64,000 nt of DNA from Burkholderiales bacterium Ga0077547 (GCA_001464195.1 LNEY01000033.1:1-64000), one strand, 5' to 3'. Counted from the first letter of the stretch, positions 39,707-49,500 are shown. Program-made: numbers and translations. The notes: generated by a model from the sequence alone, not told the origin.

Positions 39707-39915
39707 CGCCGCGCCGCCGCAAATCTCGCTCGCTGGCAAGGAAAGACGCGTGTTTCAGCCCGCATTTCCAGGCACTCAGCGCTGGCACCCAGCATCAGAA
39801 TTCAGGTGCAGGTCAGATCGAGGTGATCTCCTGCCCGAACCGGTCGCCGCCCGCCCGCGCCGACTTTCGTGCCCCTGTCACTCGGCGCCGTGAAGCAGAA
39901 GAAGGCAAGCCCTGC

Positions 39916-42900
39916 ATGGCCTCACGTCGATTCTCGCCAGACAAGCCCGTGGCTGAAGAGTCCGCGCAGTCGTCACCGCTGACAACAGCCGCGTGGCTGC
40001 CCAAGTCACTGGTCGCCTCCGCTGTCTTGACCGCTGTGCTGTTCTTTGCGTTGGCCGTGATTGCTATGTTCCTGTCCCGGCGCACTGGGGACATCGCCAT
40101 GCTCTGGTATGCCAATGCCGCTGTCGTGGCGCTGCTGCAGGCAAAGCCGAAGACGCAGTGGCCGGTGCTGCTGGGCGCCACCGCCTTCGGCAACATCGCC
40201 GCCAATGGGTTGTTCGGCGACGCCGGGTTGCTGTCCCTGAGTTTCACGGTCGGCAATGTGATCGAGATCTCGATCGCCGCGATGCTGCTGCGCCGCTACT
40301 GCGCTCCTGCAGACTGCGTCAACCGCCCGGGCTCACTGTCCCTGGCCTTGCTGCTGGGTGGGGTCGTCCCGGCATTTTTCGGTGCGACGCTCGGGGCCAG
40401 CCTGCTGTACGCCCTGGGCGTCGGGCCGATCGACAGGGTGTGGCTGTCCTGGTTCGAGGGGAGCTCAATCGGCAGCGTGGCGCTGCTACCGCTGGGCCTG
40501 CTGCTGACCGCCCGAGGCTGGCGTCCGCTGTGGCTGGATTTGCGGCGAGCTTCGGTGCTGCTGGCCCTGCTGCTGGTGGTGGGTATCTCGCTGACCGCGC
40601 CGACCGCGCTGCCCCATCCGTACGTCTACATCTCGATTGCGCTGGTGCTGGTGGCGTCCGTCGGGCGCTTCGCAGGTGCTGCGCTCGGCGTGTTGCTGTG
40701 CTCGCTCTCCGTGGCCGTGTTGATCGCCCAGGGCGTATTTCAGCCGCTGATGACCATCCACTCTCTGAATGAAAGTCTGTTTTATCTACCGCTCATGCTG
40801 GTGCTGTTGCCGCCGTTGCTGCTCGGGGCGACCCTGGAGCGCATCCATCACGGCGTGGGCGAGTTGGCGCAGCGCGAGGACGACTTCCGCAACCTGTATG
40901 AAAAAGCGCCGGTGATGATGCATTCGGTGGGCATCGACAAGCGGCTGCTCAGCGTCAACGATGCCTGGCTGGCCCGGCTGGGCTATGAACGTTCGGAAGT
41001 GCTGGGCCGTCCGTCGATCGATTTCCTGACCCCCGAGTCGCAGCGACTGGCTCAAGAGACGGTCATCCCGAGGTTTCTTGAGCAGGGGTATCTGCGCGAC
41101 GTGGATTACCAGATGGTCACGAAAAGCGGCGAGGTCCTGGATGTGCAGCTGTCTGCCATCTGGCAGCGCGATGCCCAGGGCCGCCCGGTGCGCACGCTGT
41201 CGGTGATCAAGGAAACCACCGAGCAAAGGCGCCTGGCGGCCGAGTTGGTCGCCGAAAAGGAGCGCATCGAGGTGACGCTGCAATCCATCGGCGACGGTGT
41301 GGTGACCACCGACGACCAGGGCCGCATCACTTACATGAACCCGGTGGCCGAGCAACTGGTCGGCCGCCGTCTGGATGACGCACGAGGGTTCGCCTTCGGC
41401 GAGGTGGTGCGCCTGTTTGATCATGTGACGGCAGCGCCGTTGTCGAGTCCGATCGAGAGCGGTGCTTATGGCAAGCGCGTCGCCGGCGTTCCGCAGAATG
41501 CGGTGCTGCGTGACCAGCAGGGCAAGGAGTACGGCGTACAGAATTCGGTCGCGCCGATCTTGGGCAAGAACGGCCAGCTGCAAGGCGCCGTGATGGTGTT
41601 CCAGGATGTGTCCGAGGCCCGCGCGCTGTCGCAGCGGCTCGCCTATCTGGCTCACCATGACAGCCTCACCGACCTGCCCAACCGGGTGCTGTTCCAGGAT
41701 CGGGTGCACCAAGCATGTCAGTTCGCCCTGCGCCATCGGGCCCGATTCGCGGTCATTTTCATGGACCTCGATCACTTCAAGCACGTCAACGATTCGCTGG
41801 GCCACGCGGTGGGCGACGAACTGCTGAAGACCGTGGCGCAGCGGCTGACCCGCACGCTGCGTGGCAGCGACACGGTATGCCGCCTCGGCGGCGACGAATT
41901 CGTGATGCTGTTGTCGGAGATCGGTGGTCCCGATGATGCGGGCGAAGTGGCGACGAAAGTCCTGCGCGAGGTGGCGGTACCCTGCACACTCGAAGGCACC
42001 GAAGTCAATGTGGGCATCAGCCTGGGCATCGCGATGTTTCCCAGCGATGGGGAAGACCCAGAGACGCTGATGAAGCATGCCGACGCGGCAATGTACCGTG
42101 CCAAACGCGAAGGCCGTAACCGCTACCAGTTCTTCTCGAAGGCGGTCGACCAGGCGGCCTCGGCACGGTTGCAGCTGGAAGCGGATATGCGCCGCGGTCT
42201 GGCCGAAGGCCAGTTCATCGCGCACTACCAACCGATCATCGACGCGGTCAGTGGCCGGCCGGTGGCCTTGGAGGCACTGGCCCGGTGGGATCGGCCGGAG
42301 CACGGCCTGCAAGGCCCGCTCGTGTTCATCACCGTCGCCGAAGAAAGTGGCCTGATCGTGCCACTGGGGGCCGCCATGCTGCGCCGCGCCTGCGACCAGT
42401 TGCGGGCCTGGCGCGGCACCCCGCTGGGCCACATCACCATCGCGGTCAACGTGTCGCCGGTGCAGCTGGCGCATGCGGGCTTCATCGAGATGGTGGCCGA
42501 AACGTTGCAGTCGACGGGCGTGGAAGGCAGTCAGCTCGCCTTCGAGATCACCGAGTCCACGCTGATGACCGACCCTGAGGCGACGCTGGGACTGCTGCTG
42601 CAAATCAAGGCGCTGGGCGTCCGCATTGCCATCGACGACTTCGGCACCGGCTATTCCAGCCTGAGTCACCTCAAACGCTTCCCGGTCGACAGCGTCAAGA
42701 TCGACCGGTCATTCGTGCGCGATCTGGAGACCGATCCCGACGACCGAGAACTGGTGAAGGCCATCGTTGCGATGTCGAGGAGCCTGCGCCTTCGCGTGGT
42801 GGCCGAGGGAGTGGAAACCGACGTCCAGGCCGAGATGCTGACGGCGATGGGCTGCACCTCGCTTCAGGGCTTTTTGTATGCCAAGCCAGCCGATGCGGTG

Positions 42901-42957
42901 ACCCTGGGCGAGTGGTTGCATGCCACCCTCATAGAGCACCCCTCGGCAGTCGAGTAG
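39916..42957 (+). CDS. MASE1-PAS-PAS-GGDEF-EAL cyclic-di-GMP protein
   Basis: 1013 residues. A multi-helix MASE1-type membrane sensor (about 25-320) leads to two PAS domains (about 325-440 and 450-560). The diguanylate cyclase domain has intact GGDEF (658-662) and an inhibitory RxxD site (R649-D652, RGSD). The phosphodiesterase domain has EAL (786-788) and DDFGTGYSS loop 6, so both activities look possible. The start is placed at ATG 39916 (MASRRFSPDKP); a GTG at 39823 is an alternative. It controls motile/sessile lifestyle in response to an unknown signal; the gene stands alone before the sulfate locus. Confidence 0.95.
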   Translation: MASRRFSPDKPVAEESAQSSPLTTAAWLPKSLVASAVLTAVLFFALAVIAMFLSRRTGDIAMLWYANAAVVALLQAKPKTQWPVLLGATAFGNIAANGLFGDAGLLSLSFTVGNVIEISIAAMLLRRYCAPADCVNRPGSLSLALLLGGVVPAFFGATLGASLLYALGVGPIDRVWLSWFEGSSIGSVALLPLGLLLTARGWRPLWLDLRRASVLLALLLVVGISLTAPTALPHPYVYISIALVLVASVGRFAGAALGVLLCSLSVAVLIAQGVFQPLMTIHSLNESLFYLPLMLVLLPPLLLGATLERIHHGVGELAQREDDFRNLYEKAPVMMHSVGIDKRLLSVNDAWLARLGYERSEVLGRPSIDFLTPESQRLAQETVIPRFLEQGYLRDVDYQMVTKSGEVLDVQLSAIWQRDAQGRPVRTLSVIKETTEQRRLAAELVAEKERIEVTLQSIGDGVVTTDDQGRITYMNPVAEQLVGRRLDDARGFAFGEVVRLFDHVTAAPLSSPIESGAYGKRVAGVPQNAVLRDQQGKEYGVQNSVAPILGKNGQLQGAVMVFQDVSEARALSQRLAYLAHHDSLTDLPNRVLFQDRVHQACQFALRHRARFAVIFMDLDHFKHVNDSLGHAVGDELLKTVAQRLTRTLRGSDTVCRLGGDEFVMLLSEIGGPDDAGEVATKVLREVAVPCTLEGTEVNVGISLGIAMFPSDGEDPETLMKHADAAMYRAKREGRNRYQFFSKAVDQAASARLQLEADMRRGLAEGQFIAHYQPIIDAVSGRPVALEALARWDRPEHGLQGPLVFITVAEESGLIVPLGAAMLRRACDQLRAWRGTPLGHITIAVNVSPVQLAHAGFIEMVAETLQSTGVEGSQLAFEITESTLMTDPEATLGLLLQIKALGVRIAIDDFGTGYSSLSHLKRFPVDSVKIDRSFVRDLETDPDDRELVKAIVAMSRSLRLRVVAEGVETDVQAEMLTAMGCTSLQGFLYAKPADAVTLGEWLHATLIEHPSAVE

Positions 42958-43008
42958 CCAGCCGCCTCGGCGGCGCCCACCGCCGCCATCGACAGCCAAA
43001 CTGTCGAA

Positions 43009-43068
43009 TTCCGCATAAGCAAGCGCAAATCGCTTCGTTTTCAGCGGGAAAGCCCCTGCCTAGGATTC
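43009..43068 (+). promoter_or_regulatory. Putative CysB-dependent promoter of first sulfate-binding protein gene
   Basis: A 60-base block that aligns gap-free with 44193-44252 upstream of the second sulfate-binding protein. Shared elements are TTYCGCATAAGCA at the left, CTTYGTT at about position 25, and TAGSATTC at 53-60; the last contains a -10-like hexamer (TAGGAT, 43061-43066). The -35 element is weak, as in activator-dependent promoters. The left element, with ATAAG, would suit binding of a LysR-type activator such as CysB; that is inference. The start codon lies 60 nt downstream. Confidence 0.65.
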
Positions 43069-43128
43069 ACCGCTCGTTGTCACGGCGTGGCCGTTGACAC
43101 CCGGAAATCTCACTCAGGAACCGTCTTC

Positions 43129-44142
43129 ATGACCATCTCCCGCTACTCCCGCTCTGTGCTGCTCGCTCTGGCTGTCGGTGTCACCGCGTTCGGTGCCATC
43201 GCCAAGGACGTCACGCTGCTCAACGTGTCCTACGACCCGACGCGCGAGCTGTACGTCGACTTCAACAAGGCGTTCGCCGCGCACTGGAAGGCCAAGACCG
43301 GGGACAACGTCACCGTCAAGCAATCGCACGGCGGCTCCGGCAAGCAGGCGCGTTCGGTGATCGACGGGCTGGAGGCCGACGTCGTCACATTGGCCTTGGC
43401 CTACGACGTGAGCGAACTGCATGCGAAGGGCAAGCTGATTCCGGCCGATTGGCAAAAGCGCCTGAAGCACAACAGCGCGCCGTACACCTCGACCATCGTG
43501 TTCCTGGTGCGCAAGGGCAATCCAAAGGGCATCAAGGACTGGGACGACCTGGCCAAGGCCGGCGTCTCCGTGATCACTCCGAACCCGAAGACCTCCGGCG
43601 GTGCTCGCTGGAACTACCTGGCCGCCTGGGGCTACTCGCTGAAGAAGTCCGGCGGCGACCAGGCCAAGGCGGAGGCCTTCTTGAAGGCGATCCTCGCGAA
43701 CGTGCCGGTGCTCGACTCCGGCGCTCGCGGCTCCTTGATCACCTTCACCGAGCGTGGCATCGGAGACGTGTTCCTGTCATGGGAGAACGAAGCCTTCCTC
43801 GCGGTCAAGGAACTCGGCCCCGACAAGTTCGACATTGTTGTTCCGTCGGTGTCAATCCTGGCTGAGCCACCTGTGACCGTGATCGACAAGAACGTCGATC
43901 GGCGCGGCACCCGCGAGGTGGCGACCGCCTACCTCGAGTACCTCTACTCGCCTGAAGGACAGGACATCGCCGGCCAGAACTACTACCGCCCGATCGATCC
44001 GAAGGCCCAAGCCAAGTACGCTTCCAAGTTCACCAAGGTCGAGCTGTTCAGCATCGACGACGTCTTCGGCGGCTGGGACAAGGCCCAAGCGACCCACTTC
44101 AACGACGGTGGCTCCTTCGATCGGATCTTCACGAAGAAGTGA
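43129..44142 (+). CDS. Sulfate/thiosulfate-binding periplasmic protein (Sbp), copy 1
   Basis: 337 residues. Signal peptide ends at residue 25 (TAFGAIA-K). The mature part has [34 protein letters not shown] (sulfate-pocket loop) and [19 protein letters not shown], all hallmarks of Sbp/CysP. It captures sulfate for CysTWA. ATG 43129 has AGGA about 9 nt upstream. Followed by an intrinsic terminator and then a second sbp; the two proteins are clearly paralogous and share most of their conserved blocks. Confidence 0.95.
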   Translation: MTISRYSRSVLLALAVGVTAFGAIAKDVTLLNVSYDPTRELYVDFNKAFAAHWKAKTGDNVTVKQSHGGSGKQARSVIDGLEADVVTLALAYDVSELHAKGKLIPADWQKRLKHNSAPYTSTIVFLVRKGNPKGIKDWDDLAKAGVSVITPNPKTSGGARWNYLAAWGYSLKKSGGDQAKAEAFLKAILANVPVLDSGARGSLITFTERGIGDVFLSWENEAFLAVKELGPDKFDIVVPSVSILAEPPVTVIDKNVDRRGTREVATAYLEYLYSPEGQDIAGQNYYRPIDPKAQAKYASKFTKVELFSIDDVFGGWDKAQATHFNDGGSFDRIFTKK

Positions 44143-44160
44143 TTCCCGGCTGAGTGACAT

Positions 44161-44195
44161 CGATGAGGCCACCTCCGGGCGGTTTCATCGTTTTT
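44161..44195 (+). terminator. Intrinsic terminator after first sulfate-binding gene
   Basis: A 10-bp stem, CGATGAGGCC (44161-44170) with GGTTTCATCG (44181-44190), including two G-U pairs, a 10-base loop and then TTTTT at 44191-44195. It lies 18 nt after the stop codon. The T-run runs straight into the promoter block of the next gene, so termination and re-initiation are separated by no spare sequence. Confidence 0.75.
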
Positions 44196-44252
44196 CGCAT
44201 AAGCATGGCCGGAAAACTTTGTTAGTGGCCCAGAGGCCGGTCTTTAGCATTC
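44193..44252 (+). promoter_or_regulatory. Putative CysB-dependent promoter of second sulfate-binding protein gene
   Basis: Gap-free counterpart of 43009-43068 with the same elements at the same offsets: TTTCGCATAAGCA, CTTTGTT and TAGCATTC (TAGCAT as -10-like hexamer, 44245-44250). It begins inside the T-tract of the preceding terminator and ends 27 nt before the ATG. The match suggests both genes answer to one activator, most plausibly CysB or the second CysB-type protein encoded nearby. Confidence 0.65.
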
Positions 44253-44279
44253 GATAAACAACTATTGGTGGCCGACTTC

Positions 44280-45305
44280 ATGCGCTCTTCATATGTATCG
44301 TTGGGCCGTCGAGGCCTGCTGGCGGTGACCTTGGCCTTGGCGAGCGGCTGGGTCGCGGCCGAGCCCGGCAAGACCCTCTTGAATGTCAGCTATGACGTCT
44401 CGCGGGAGTTCTACAAGGACTACAACGCGGTCTTTCTCGCCCACTGGAAGAAGACGACGGGCGAAGGCCTGACGATCAACCAGAGCCATGGCGGTTCGAG
44501 CAAGCAGGCGCGCAGCGTGATCGACGGTCTCGAAGCCGATGTCATCACGATGAACCAGCACAACGACATCGACATCCTGCACACCCGCGGGGGCCTCGTG
44601 TCTGCGGACTGGGCCAAGCGCCTGCCGAACAACGCCTCGCCCACCACCAGCGTCAGCGTGATCCTGGTGCGCAAGGGCAACCCGAAGAACATCCGCGACT
44701 GGACCGACCTGGGCCGCAACGGACTGCAGGTGATCATTCCGAACCCGAAGACCAGCGGCAACGGCCGCTACACCTACCTCGCCGCCTGGGGCGCGGGCGT
44801 GACCGGCGGTGTCAGCCATGAGGCCGCCAAGGCGCTGGTCACCCGCATCTTTGCCAACGTGCCGGTGCTCGATGGCGGCGGTCGCGGTGCCACCACCACC
44901 TTTGCGCAGCGCAACATCGGTGACGCACTGGTGACCTTCGAGAGCGAGGTGCCGCTGATCAAGAACGAGTTCGGCGACAAGTTCGAAGTGGTCTACCCCG
45001 TCCGCACGATCCTGGCCGAGAACCCGGTGAGCGTGGTCGACAAGGTCGTCGACAAGCGTGGCACGCACAAGCAGGCCGAAGCCTATCTTCAGTACCTGTA
45101 CAGCGAGGCCGGACAGGAAGCGGCCGCCAAGCACAACCTGCGACCGCGCGACGCCAAGGTCCTGGCCAAGTACGCCAAGGCGTTCCCCAAGGTCAGCACC
45201 TTCACCGTGGACGAGGTCTTTGGCGGCTGGACGAAGGCGCAGAAGGATCACTTCAACGACGGTGGCCTGTACGACCAGGTGATCAACGCAGCGAAGCCGC
45301 GCTGA
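44280..45305 (+). CDS. Sulfate/thiosulfate-binding periplasmic protein (Sbp), copy 2
   Basis: 341 residues. The signal peptide contains a twin-arginine (LGRRGLLAV) and probably cleaves after WVAA near residue 27. The mature part matches copy 1: [74 protein letters not shown]. Its differences from copy 1 (NQHNDIDILH in place of [10 protein letters not shown]) may change ligand preference between sulfate and thiosulfate. ATG 44280 is chosen; an in-frame TTG at 44265 is possible. It precedes cysT by 97 nt. Confidence 0.95.
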   Translation: MRSSYVSLGRRGLLAVTLALASGWVAAEPGKTLLNVSYDVSREFYKDYNAVFLAHWKKTTGEGLTINQSHGGSSKQARSVIDGLEADVITMNQHNDIDILHTRGGLVSADWAKRLPNNASPTTSVSVILVRKGNPKNIRDWTDLGRNGLQVIIPNPKTSGNGRYTYLAAWGAGVTGGVSHEAAKALVTRIFANVPVLDGGGRGATTTFAQRNIGDALVTFESEVPLIKNEFGDKFEVVYPVRTILAENPVSVVDKVVDKRGTHKQAEAYLQYLYSEAGQEAAAKHNLRPRDAKVLAKYAKAFPKVSTFTVDEVFGGWTKAQKDHFNDGGLYDQVINAAKPR

Positions 45306-45308
45306 CAT

Positions 45309-45323
45309 CCACTGCCGCAGTGG
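45309..45323 (+). repeat. Perfect 6-bp hairpin after second sulfate-binding gene
   Basis: CCACTG and CAGTGG pair around a 3-base loop (CCG), starting 3 nt after the stop codon. There is no T-tract, so full termination is unlikely. It may stabilise the 3' end of the binding-protein transcript or cause partial read-through into cysTWA, which would give the usual excess of binding protein over permease; this is inference. Confidence 0.5.
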
Positions 45324-45402
45324 CGCTGGCCCAGGCGTCGGTCTGTCCCGATGTCCGGCGAGCTCCCCGGTTTCTCGTGCTTCCTTCTCCCCCAGGCTTT
45401 CG

Positions 45403-46239
45403 ATGATCTTCACCCGCACGCTCCTGAAGCGGCACAGTGTCCTGCCGGGCTTTGATCTCGCGCTTGGCTTCGCTTTGCTGTACATCAGCCTGATCGTGCT
45501 GATCCCGCTGTCGGCCGCCTTCTTCAAGACCTTCACGCTGACCTGGGCGGAGTTCTGGGAGGCGACCACATCGCCACGCGTGATGGCGTCCTATCGCCTG
45601 ACCTTCGGTGCCAGTCTGGCGGCCGCAGCACTCAACGGCGTGTTCGGGCTGATGGTCGCGTGGGTGCTGGTGCGTTACGAGTTCTTCGGCAAGCGCCTCG
45701 TCGATGCACTGGTCGATCTGCCGTTTGCGCTGCCGACAGCGGTGGCGGGCATCGCCTTGACCGCGATCTACGCCGAAAACGGCCTGATCGGCCAGTACCT
45801 GCCGTTCAAGGTCAGCTTCACGCCCGTAGGGGTGTTCGTCGCTCTGGTGTTCATCGGTCTGCCTTTTGTCGTGCGAACCGTCCAACCGGTGCTCGAGGAC
45901 CTGAACCGCGAGCTGGAAGAGGCGGCAGCGACGCTCGGAGCCAACCGCTGGCAGACCTTCCGGCACGTGATCTTCCCGACCGTGATGCCGGCGCTCTTGA
46001 CCGGCTTCGCGCTCGCGTTCGCACGCGCTTTGGGCGAGTACGGGTCGGTGATCTTCATCGCCGGCAACCTGCCGTTCGTCAGCGAGATCACGCCGCTGCT
46101 GATCATCACCAAACTCGAGCAGTACGACTACGCTGGGGCGACCGCCATCGCGGTCGTCATGCTCGTGGTGTCGTTCGTGCTGCTGCTCGTCATCAACGCA
46201 CTGCAAGCCTGGGCGCGCAAGCGTCAAGGCGGCATCTGA
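45403..46239 (+). CDS. cysT: Sulfate ABC transporter permease CysT (CysU)
   Basis: 278 residues, six membrane segments. The N-terminus is [32 protein letters not shown] is the conserved sulfate-permease helix, and the EAA loop ([15 protein letters not shown], about 168-182) contacts the CysA ATPase. It pairs with CysW. First gene after the sbp pair, followed by cysW after 10 nt. Confidence 0.96.
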   Translation: MIFTRTLLKRHSVLPGFDLALGFALLYISLIVLIPLSAAFFKTFTLTWAEFWEATTSPRVMASYRLTFGASLAAAALNGVFGLMVAWVLVRYEFFGKRLVDALVDLPFALPTAVAGIALTAIYAENGLIGQYLPFKVSFTPVGVFVALVFIGLPFVVRTVQPVLEDLNRELEEAAATLGANRWQTFRHVIFPTVMPALLTGFALAFARALGEYGSVIFIAGNLPFVSEITPLLIITKLEQYDYAGATAIAVVMLVVSFVLLLVINALQAWARKRQGGI

Positions 46240-46249
46240 GGCCATTGAC

Positions 46250-47152
46250 ATGTCGTCCAGCGACCTGAGTCTTCCCGCCGCAGCCACGCCGAGCCTGGCC
46301 CCGCGCCCGATCCGAAACGCCACCACCGAAGCCCCTTGGGTCAAGTGGACGCTGGTCGGCTTGGTGCTGACCTTCATGACCTTGTTCCTGTTTGTGCCGC
46401 TCGCGACGGTGTTCATCGAGGCGTTCAAGAAGGGGTGGGATGTCTATGTGGCGTCGATCACCGACCCCGACGCGCTCTCGGCCATCAAGCTCACCTTGAT
46501 CGCCGCGGTGATCTCGGTGCCGTTGAACCTGATATTCGGCGTCGCCGCCGCGTGGGCGATCGCCAAGTTCGACTTCCGCGGCAAGAACGTGCTGCTGACC
46601 TTGATCGACCTGCCGTTCTCGGTGAGCCCCGTCATCGCCGGCCTGATCTATGTGCTGATCTTCGGCCTGCAAGGCTGGTTCGGAAGCTGGTTCATCGACA
46701 ACGACATGAAGATCATCTTCGCGGTGCCTGGCATCGTGCTGGCGACCATCTTCGTGACGTTTCCGTTCGTTGCGCGGGAGCTGATTCCACTGATGCAGGC
46801 ACAGGGCACCGAGCAGGAGGAGGCGGCCTGCGTGCTCGGCGCGAACGGTTGGCAATTGTTCTGGCGCGTCACGATGCCCAACGTCAAGTGGGCGCTGATC
46901 TACGGCGTGATTCTTTGCAACGCGCGCGCGATGGGCGAGTTCGGCGCGGTGAGCGTGGTGTCGGGTCACATCCGTGGCCAGACCAACACGATGCCGCTGC
47001 ACATCGAGATCGTCTACAACGAATACCAGTTCGCCGCCGCCTTCGCGGTGGCCTCGCTGCTGGCCAGCCTGGCGCTGGTCACGCTGGTGCTCAAGTACGC
47101 GGTCGAGCAGCGCGTCAAGGCACAGAAGCGGGTGATCACTGAAATTCACTAG
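46250..47152 (+). CDS. cysW: Sulfate ABC transporter permease CysW
   Basis: 300 residues, second permease subunit. It has an N-terminal extension (about 1-35), then [17 protein letters not shown], the EAA loop ([17 protein letters not shown]) and the [22 protein letters not shown] segment specific to CysW. It forms the membrane channel with CysT. Position cysT-cysW-cysA is standard. Confidence 0.96.
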   Translation: MSSSDLSLPAAATPSLAPRPIRNATTEAPWVKWTLVGLVLTFMTLFLFVPLATVFIEAFKKGWDVYVASITDPDALSAIKLTLIAAVISVPLNLIFGVAAAWAIAKFDFRGKNVLLTLIDLPFSVSPVIAGLIYVLIFGLQGWFGSWFIDNDMKIIFAVPGIVLATIFVTFPFVARELIPLMQAQGTEQEEAACVLGANGWQLFWRVTMPNVKWALIYGVILCNARAMGEFGAVSVVSGHIRGQTNTMPLHIEIVYNEYQFAAAFAVASLLASLALVTLVLKYAVEQRVKAQKRVITEIH

Positions 47153-47230
47153 CGCCAGTTGCAGATCTTTCGCCACGGTCCTGAACCCACAGACCTCACC
47201 CGGCCGACGCCGCACGATGGAACCTTCGAC

Positions 47231-48286
47231 ATGAGCATTGAAATCCGCAACCTGAACAAGCGCTTCGGCAAGACGGTCGTCTGCGACAACCTGAACCTGG
47301 ACATCCCGTCGGGCGAACTCGTCGCTTTGCTCGGGCCCTCGGGCTCGGGCAAGACCTCGCTGCTGCGCATCATTGCGGGGCTGGAGGTGCCGGACTCCGG
47401 CAGCGTGCTGTTTCACGGCGAGGACACCACCCACACCGACGTGCGCGACCGCAATGTGGGCTTCGTGTTTCAGCACTACGCGCTGTTTGGGCACATGACC
47501 ATCTTCGAGAACGTCGCTTTCGGGCTTCGGGTCAGACCGAAGGCCACGCGGCCGAACGAGGCCGCGATCCAGAAAAAGGTCTCCGAGCTGTTGAAGCTGG
47601 TGCAGCTGGACTGGTTGGCCGACCGCTATCCGCATCAACTCTCCGGAGGACAAAGGCAGCGCATCGCGCTGGCACGTGCGTTGGCGGTCGAGCCCAAGGT
47701 GCTCTTGCTCGATGAACCGTTCGGCGCGCTCGACGCGAAAGTGCGCAAGGAATTGCGACGCTGGCTGCGTCGCCTGCACGACGAGGTGCATGTCACCAGC
47801 GTGTTCGTCACCCACGACCAGGAAGAGGCGATGGAGGTGGCCGATCGCATCGTCGTGATGAACCTGGGCGGCATCGAGCAGGTCGGCACGCCCGACCAGG
47901 TCTATGACCAGCCCGCCACGCCATTCGTGTTGCAGTTCCTGGGTGATGTGAACCTGTTCCACGGGCGACTCGACCATGCGCAGGGCGCGGTGACCACCGG
48001 CCGCGACGTGAGTTACGTGCGCCCGCATGAACTGGAGGTCGTCGCCACGCCGCAGGCAGGCGCGGTGGCGGTGACGCTGTCGCAAGCACTGACCGTCGGG
48101 CCGAACACCCGGCTGGAGTTCAAGCGCCTCGACGACAGCACCTACATCGATGTCGAGCTGCCACGGGCCGAGTTCCGCAAGCTGCGCGAACGGATGCAAC
48201 TCGAAACGGGCTCGATGGTGCACCTGCTGCCGCGCCGGGTGACTCGCTTCACCGAGGAACAACCCGACCCGGCTGCGATGATCTGA
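47231..48286 (+). CDS. cysA: Sulfate ABC transporter ATP-binding protein CysA
   Basis: 351 residues. Walker A GPSGSGKT (35-42), signature [14 protein letters not shown] (from about 137), Walker [13 protein letters not shown] and the H-loop [11 protein letters not shown] are intact; the C-terminal part is the CysA-type regulatory domain (VRPHELEV). It powers sulfate uptake. The ATG at 47231 ([14 protein letters not shown]) is the family start; 78 nt after cysW. It converges with the HD-GYP-like gene. Confidence 0.96.
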   Translation: MSIEIRNLNKRFGKTVVCDNLNLDIPSGELVALLGPSGSGKTSLLRIIAGLEVPDSGSVLFHGEDTTHTDVRDRNVGFVFQHYALFGHMTIFENVAFGLRVRPKATRPNEAAIQKKVSELLKLVQLDWLADRYPHQLSGGQRQRIALARALAVEPKVLLLDEPFGALDAKVRKELRRWLRRLHDEVHVTSVFVTHDQEEAMEVADRIVVMNLGGIEQVGTPDQVYDQPATPFVLQFLGDVNLFHGRLDHAQGAVTTGRDVSYVRPHELEVVATPQAGAVAVTLSQALTVGPNTRLEFKRLDDSTYIDVELPRAEFRKLRERMQLETGSMVHLLPRRVTRFTEEQPDPAAMI

Positions 48287-48375
48287 GCGAGTCCGGGCGG
48301 GGCCCGTTCTCGGCCGGAGGCCACTTGAATCACGCGTTGGCTGAGTGCCGCTGCAACCTGAACCGTGCGGGCGCG

Positions 48376-49500
48376 CTACTCCACCAATCCGTACAGCCGC
48401 TCTGGCGGCACGCGCAGCGCCAGCGCCGAGTTGGCCTCGATGCCCTTGATCGCGTAGGCAGGCTGAGCGGTATCGCGTTGTTTGGTGTTGATGGTGGGCG
48501 CGCCGGTCTTGTCGGTGATGGCAGCAGCCACCGGCGTCAGTGCGCTCACGCCCCGGCGGATCACGATCGCCAACTCGCCAGAGGCCAGCCGCACGAAATT
48601 GCCTGGCGGGTAGACGCCGTACTCCTTGATGATCGCCGCCGCGGCAGGGCTGCCGCTCGACTCGCTGTACATCTGCCGCGCGGCATCTTGAATCGGTATG
48701 GCCGGCCGGCTGGCACGCGGGCTGATCTTGGCCATGAAGACATCGGCGAGTCGCAACACGTTGCCGGCTTCCGACACCTCCTTCAGGTCGCTCGGATAGC
48801 CACCGCCGCCCGGCCGCTCGTGATGCTCCAGCACCGCTTGCAGCCACTCCGCGTCATCGACACCGGCGGCCTTCAGTCGCTCAACCGCCTGCGCGGGATG
48901 CCTGCGGATCTCCGTCATCTGTTCTTCGCTGAGCCGACCGTGCACTGCATAGCGCCCTTGCAGTTCGACGATGGCGAGGTTCATCGTCAGCGCCGCCTTG
49001 ACCAGCGTGCGGATGCGATCGACGGGCCACCCGCTGCGGGTGCCCATCAACTGGCAGACCAGCGCGCAATGCAGTGAGTGTGTCAATCCGTAGTGCGCCA
49101 GGCGCCGCTCGTCCTTGCGCACCGAGAGGTAGATGGCAATGTCCGGATCTCGCTCGACCAGGCCCATCATCTGGCTGGCGAATTCATCGCAGCGCTGCGC
49201 AAAAACTGGCTCTTGGTCGATGCTCTTGAGCACGCGCTCCAGGCGCCAGATCGCCTGGTCCCACAGGTCGAACATCGTCAGCCGCTTGGTGTCGGCCTTG
49301 TCGCTGCGCCCACCTTGGCTGGCTTCGACCTCGGTCGCATCGGCATAGAGGCCGCGAGACAGCAGTGCTTCCAACTGGGACTCGGTGGCGATGAGTTGCC
49401 CGCGCGCCAGCAGCAGCTTGCCGTTCTCGTCGCGCACGCCGAAAGGCAAGGGCATGCCGAGCATGATCTGGCCGGGGATCAACTTGAGCATTTGCGGCAA
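48376..49500 (-). CDS. Degenerate HD-GYP domain protein
   Basis: 374 residues. The N-terminal part (MLKLIPGQIMLGMPLPFGVRD and following) resembles the small domain that precedes HD-GYP in some proteins. The HD-GYP domain keeps HHERPGGGGYP and LADVFMAKISPR, but the metal-binding HD pair is lost: where HDIGK should be there is TMNLAIVEL. It is therefore probably not a working c-di-GMP phosphodiesterase; it may bind the nucleotide or act as an adaptor. A TTG at 49498-49500 (AGGAG 6 nt upstream) is favoured; ATG 49489-49491 lies three codons later. Convergent with cysA. Confidence 0.85.
   Translation of the reverse strand: MPQMLKLIPGQIMLGMPLPFGVRDENGKLLLARGQLIATESQLEALLSRGLYADATEVEASQGGRSDKADTKRLTMFDLWDQAIWRLERVLKSIDQEPVFAQRCDEFASQMMGLVERDPDIAIYLSVRKDERRLAHYGLTHSLHCALVCQLMGTRSGWPVDRIRTLVKAALTMNLAIVELQGRYAVHGRLSEEQMTEIRRHPAQAVERLKAAGVDDAEWLQAVLEHHERPGGGGYPSDLKEVSEAGNVLRLADVFMAKISPRASRPAIPIQDAARQMYSESSGSPAAAAIIKEYGVYPPGNFVRLASGELAIVIRRGVSALTPVAAAITDKTGAPTINTKQRDTAQPAYAIKGIEANSALALRVPPERLYGLVE

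Noticed and set aside
39820-39835. A short inverted repeat (AGATC/GATCT) before the GGDEF-EAL gene, considered as a riboswitch part
   Set aside because: Only 5 bp, no conserved aptamer elements of known c-di-GMP riboswitches around it.
42961-42974. GCCGCC/GGCGGC palindrome after the GGDEF-EAL stop, considered as a terminator
   Set aside because: The loop would be only 2 bases and there is no T-tract; likely a GC-rich coincidence.
48294-48306. CGGGC/GCCCG hairpin between cysA and the HD-GYP-like gene
   Set aside because: Five-bp stem with 3-base loop and no T-tract; too weak to report as a terminator.
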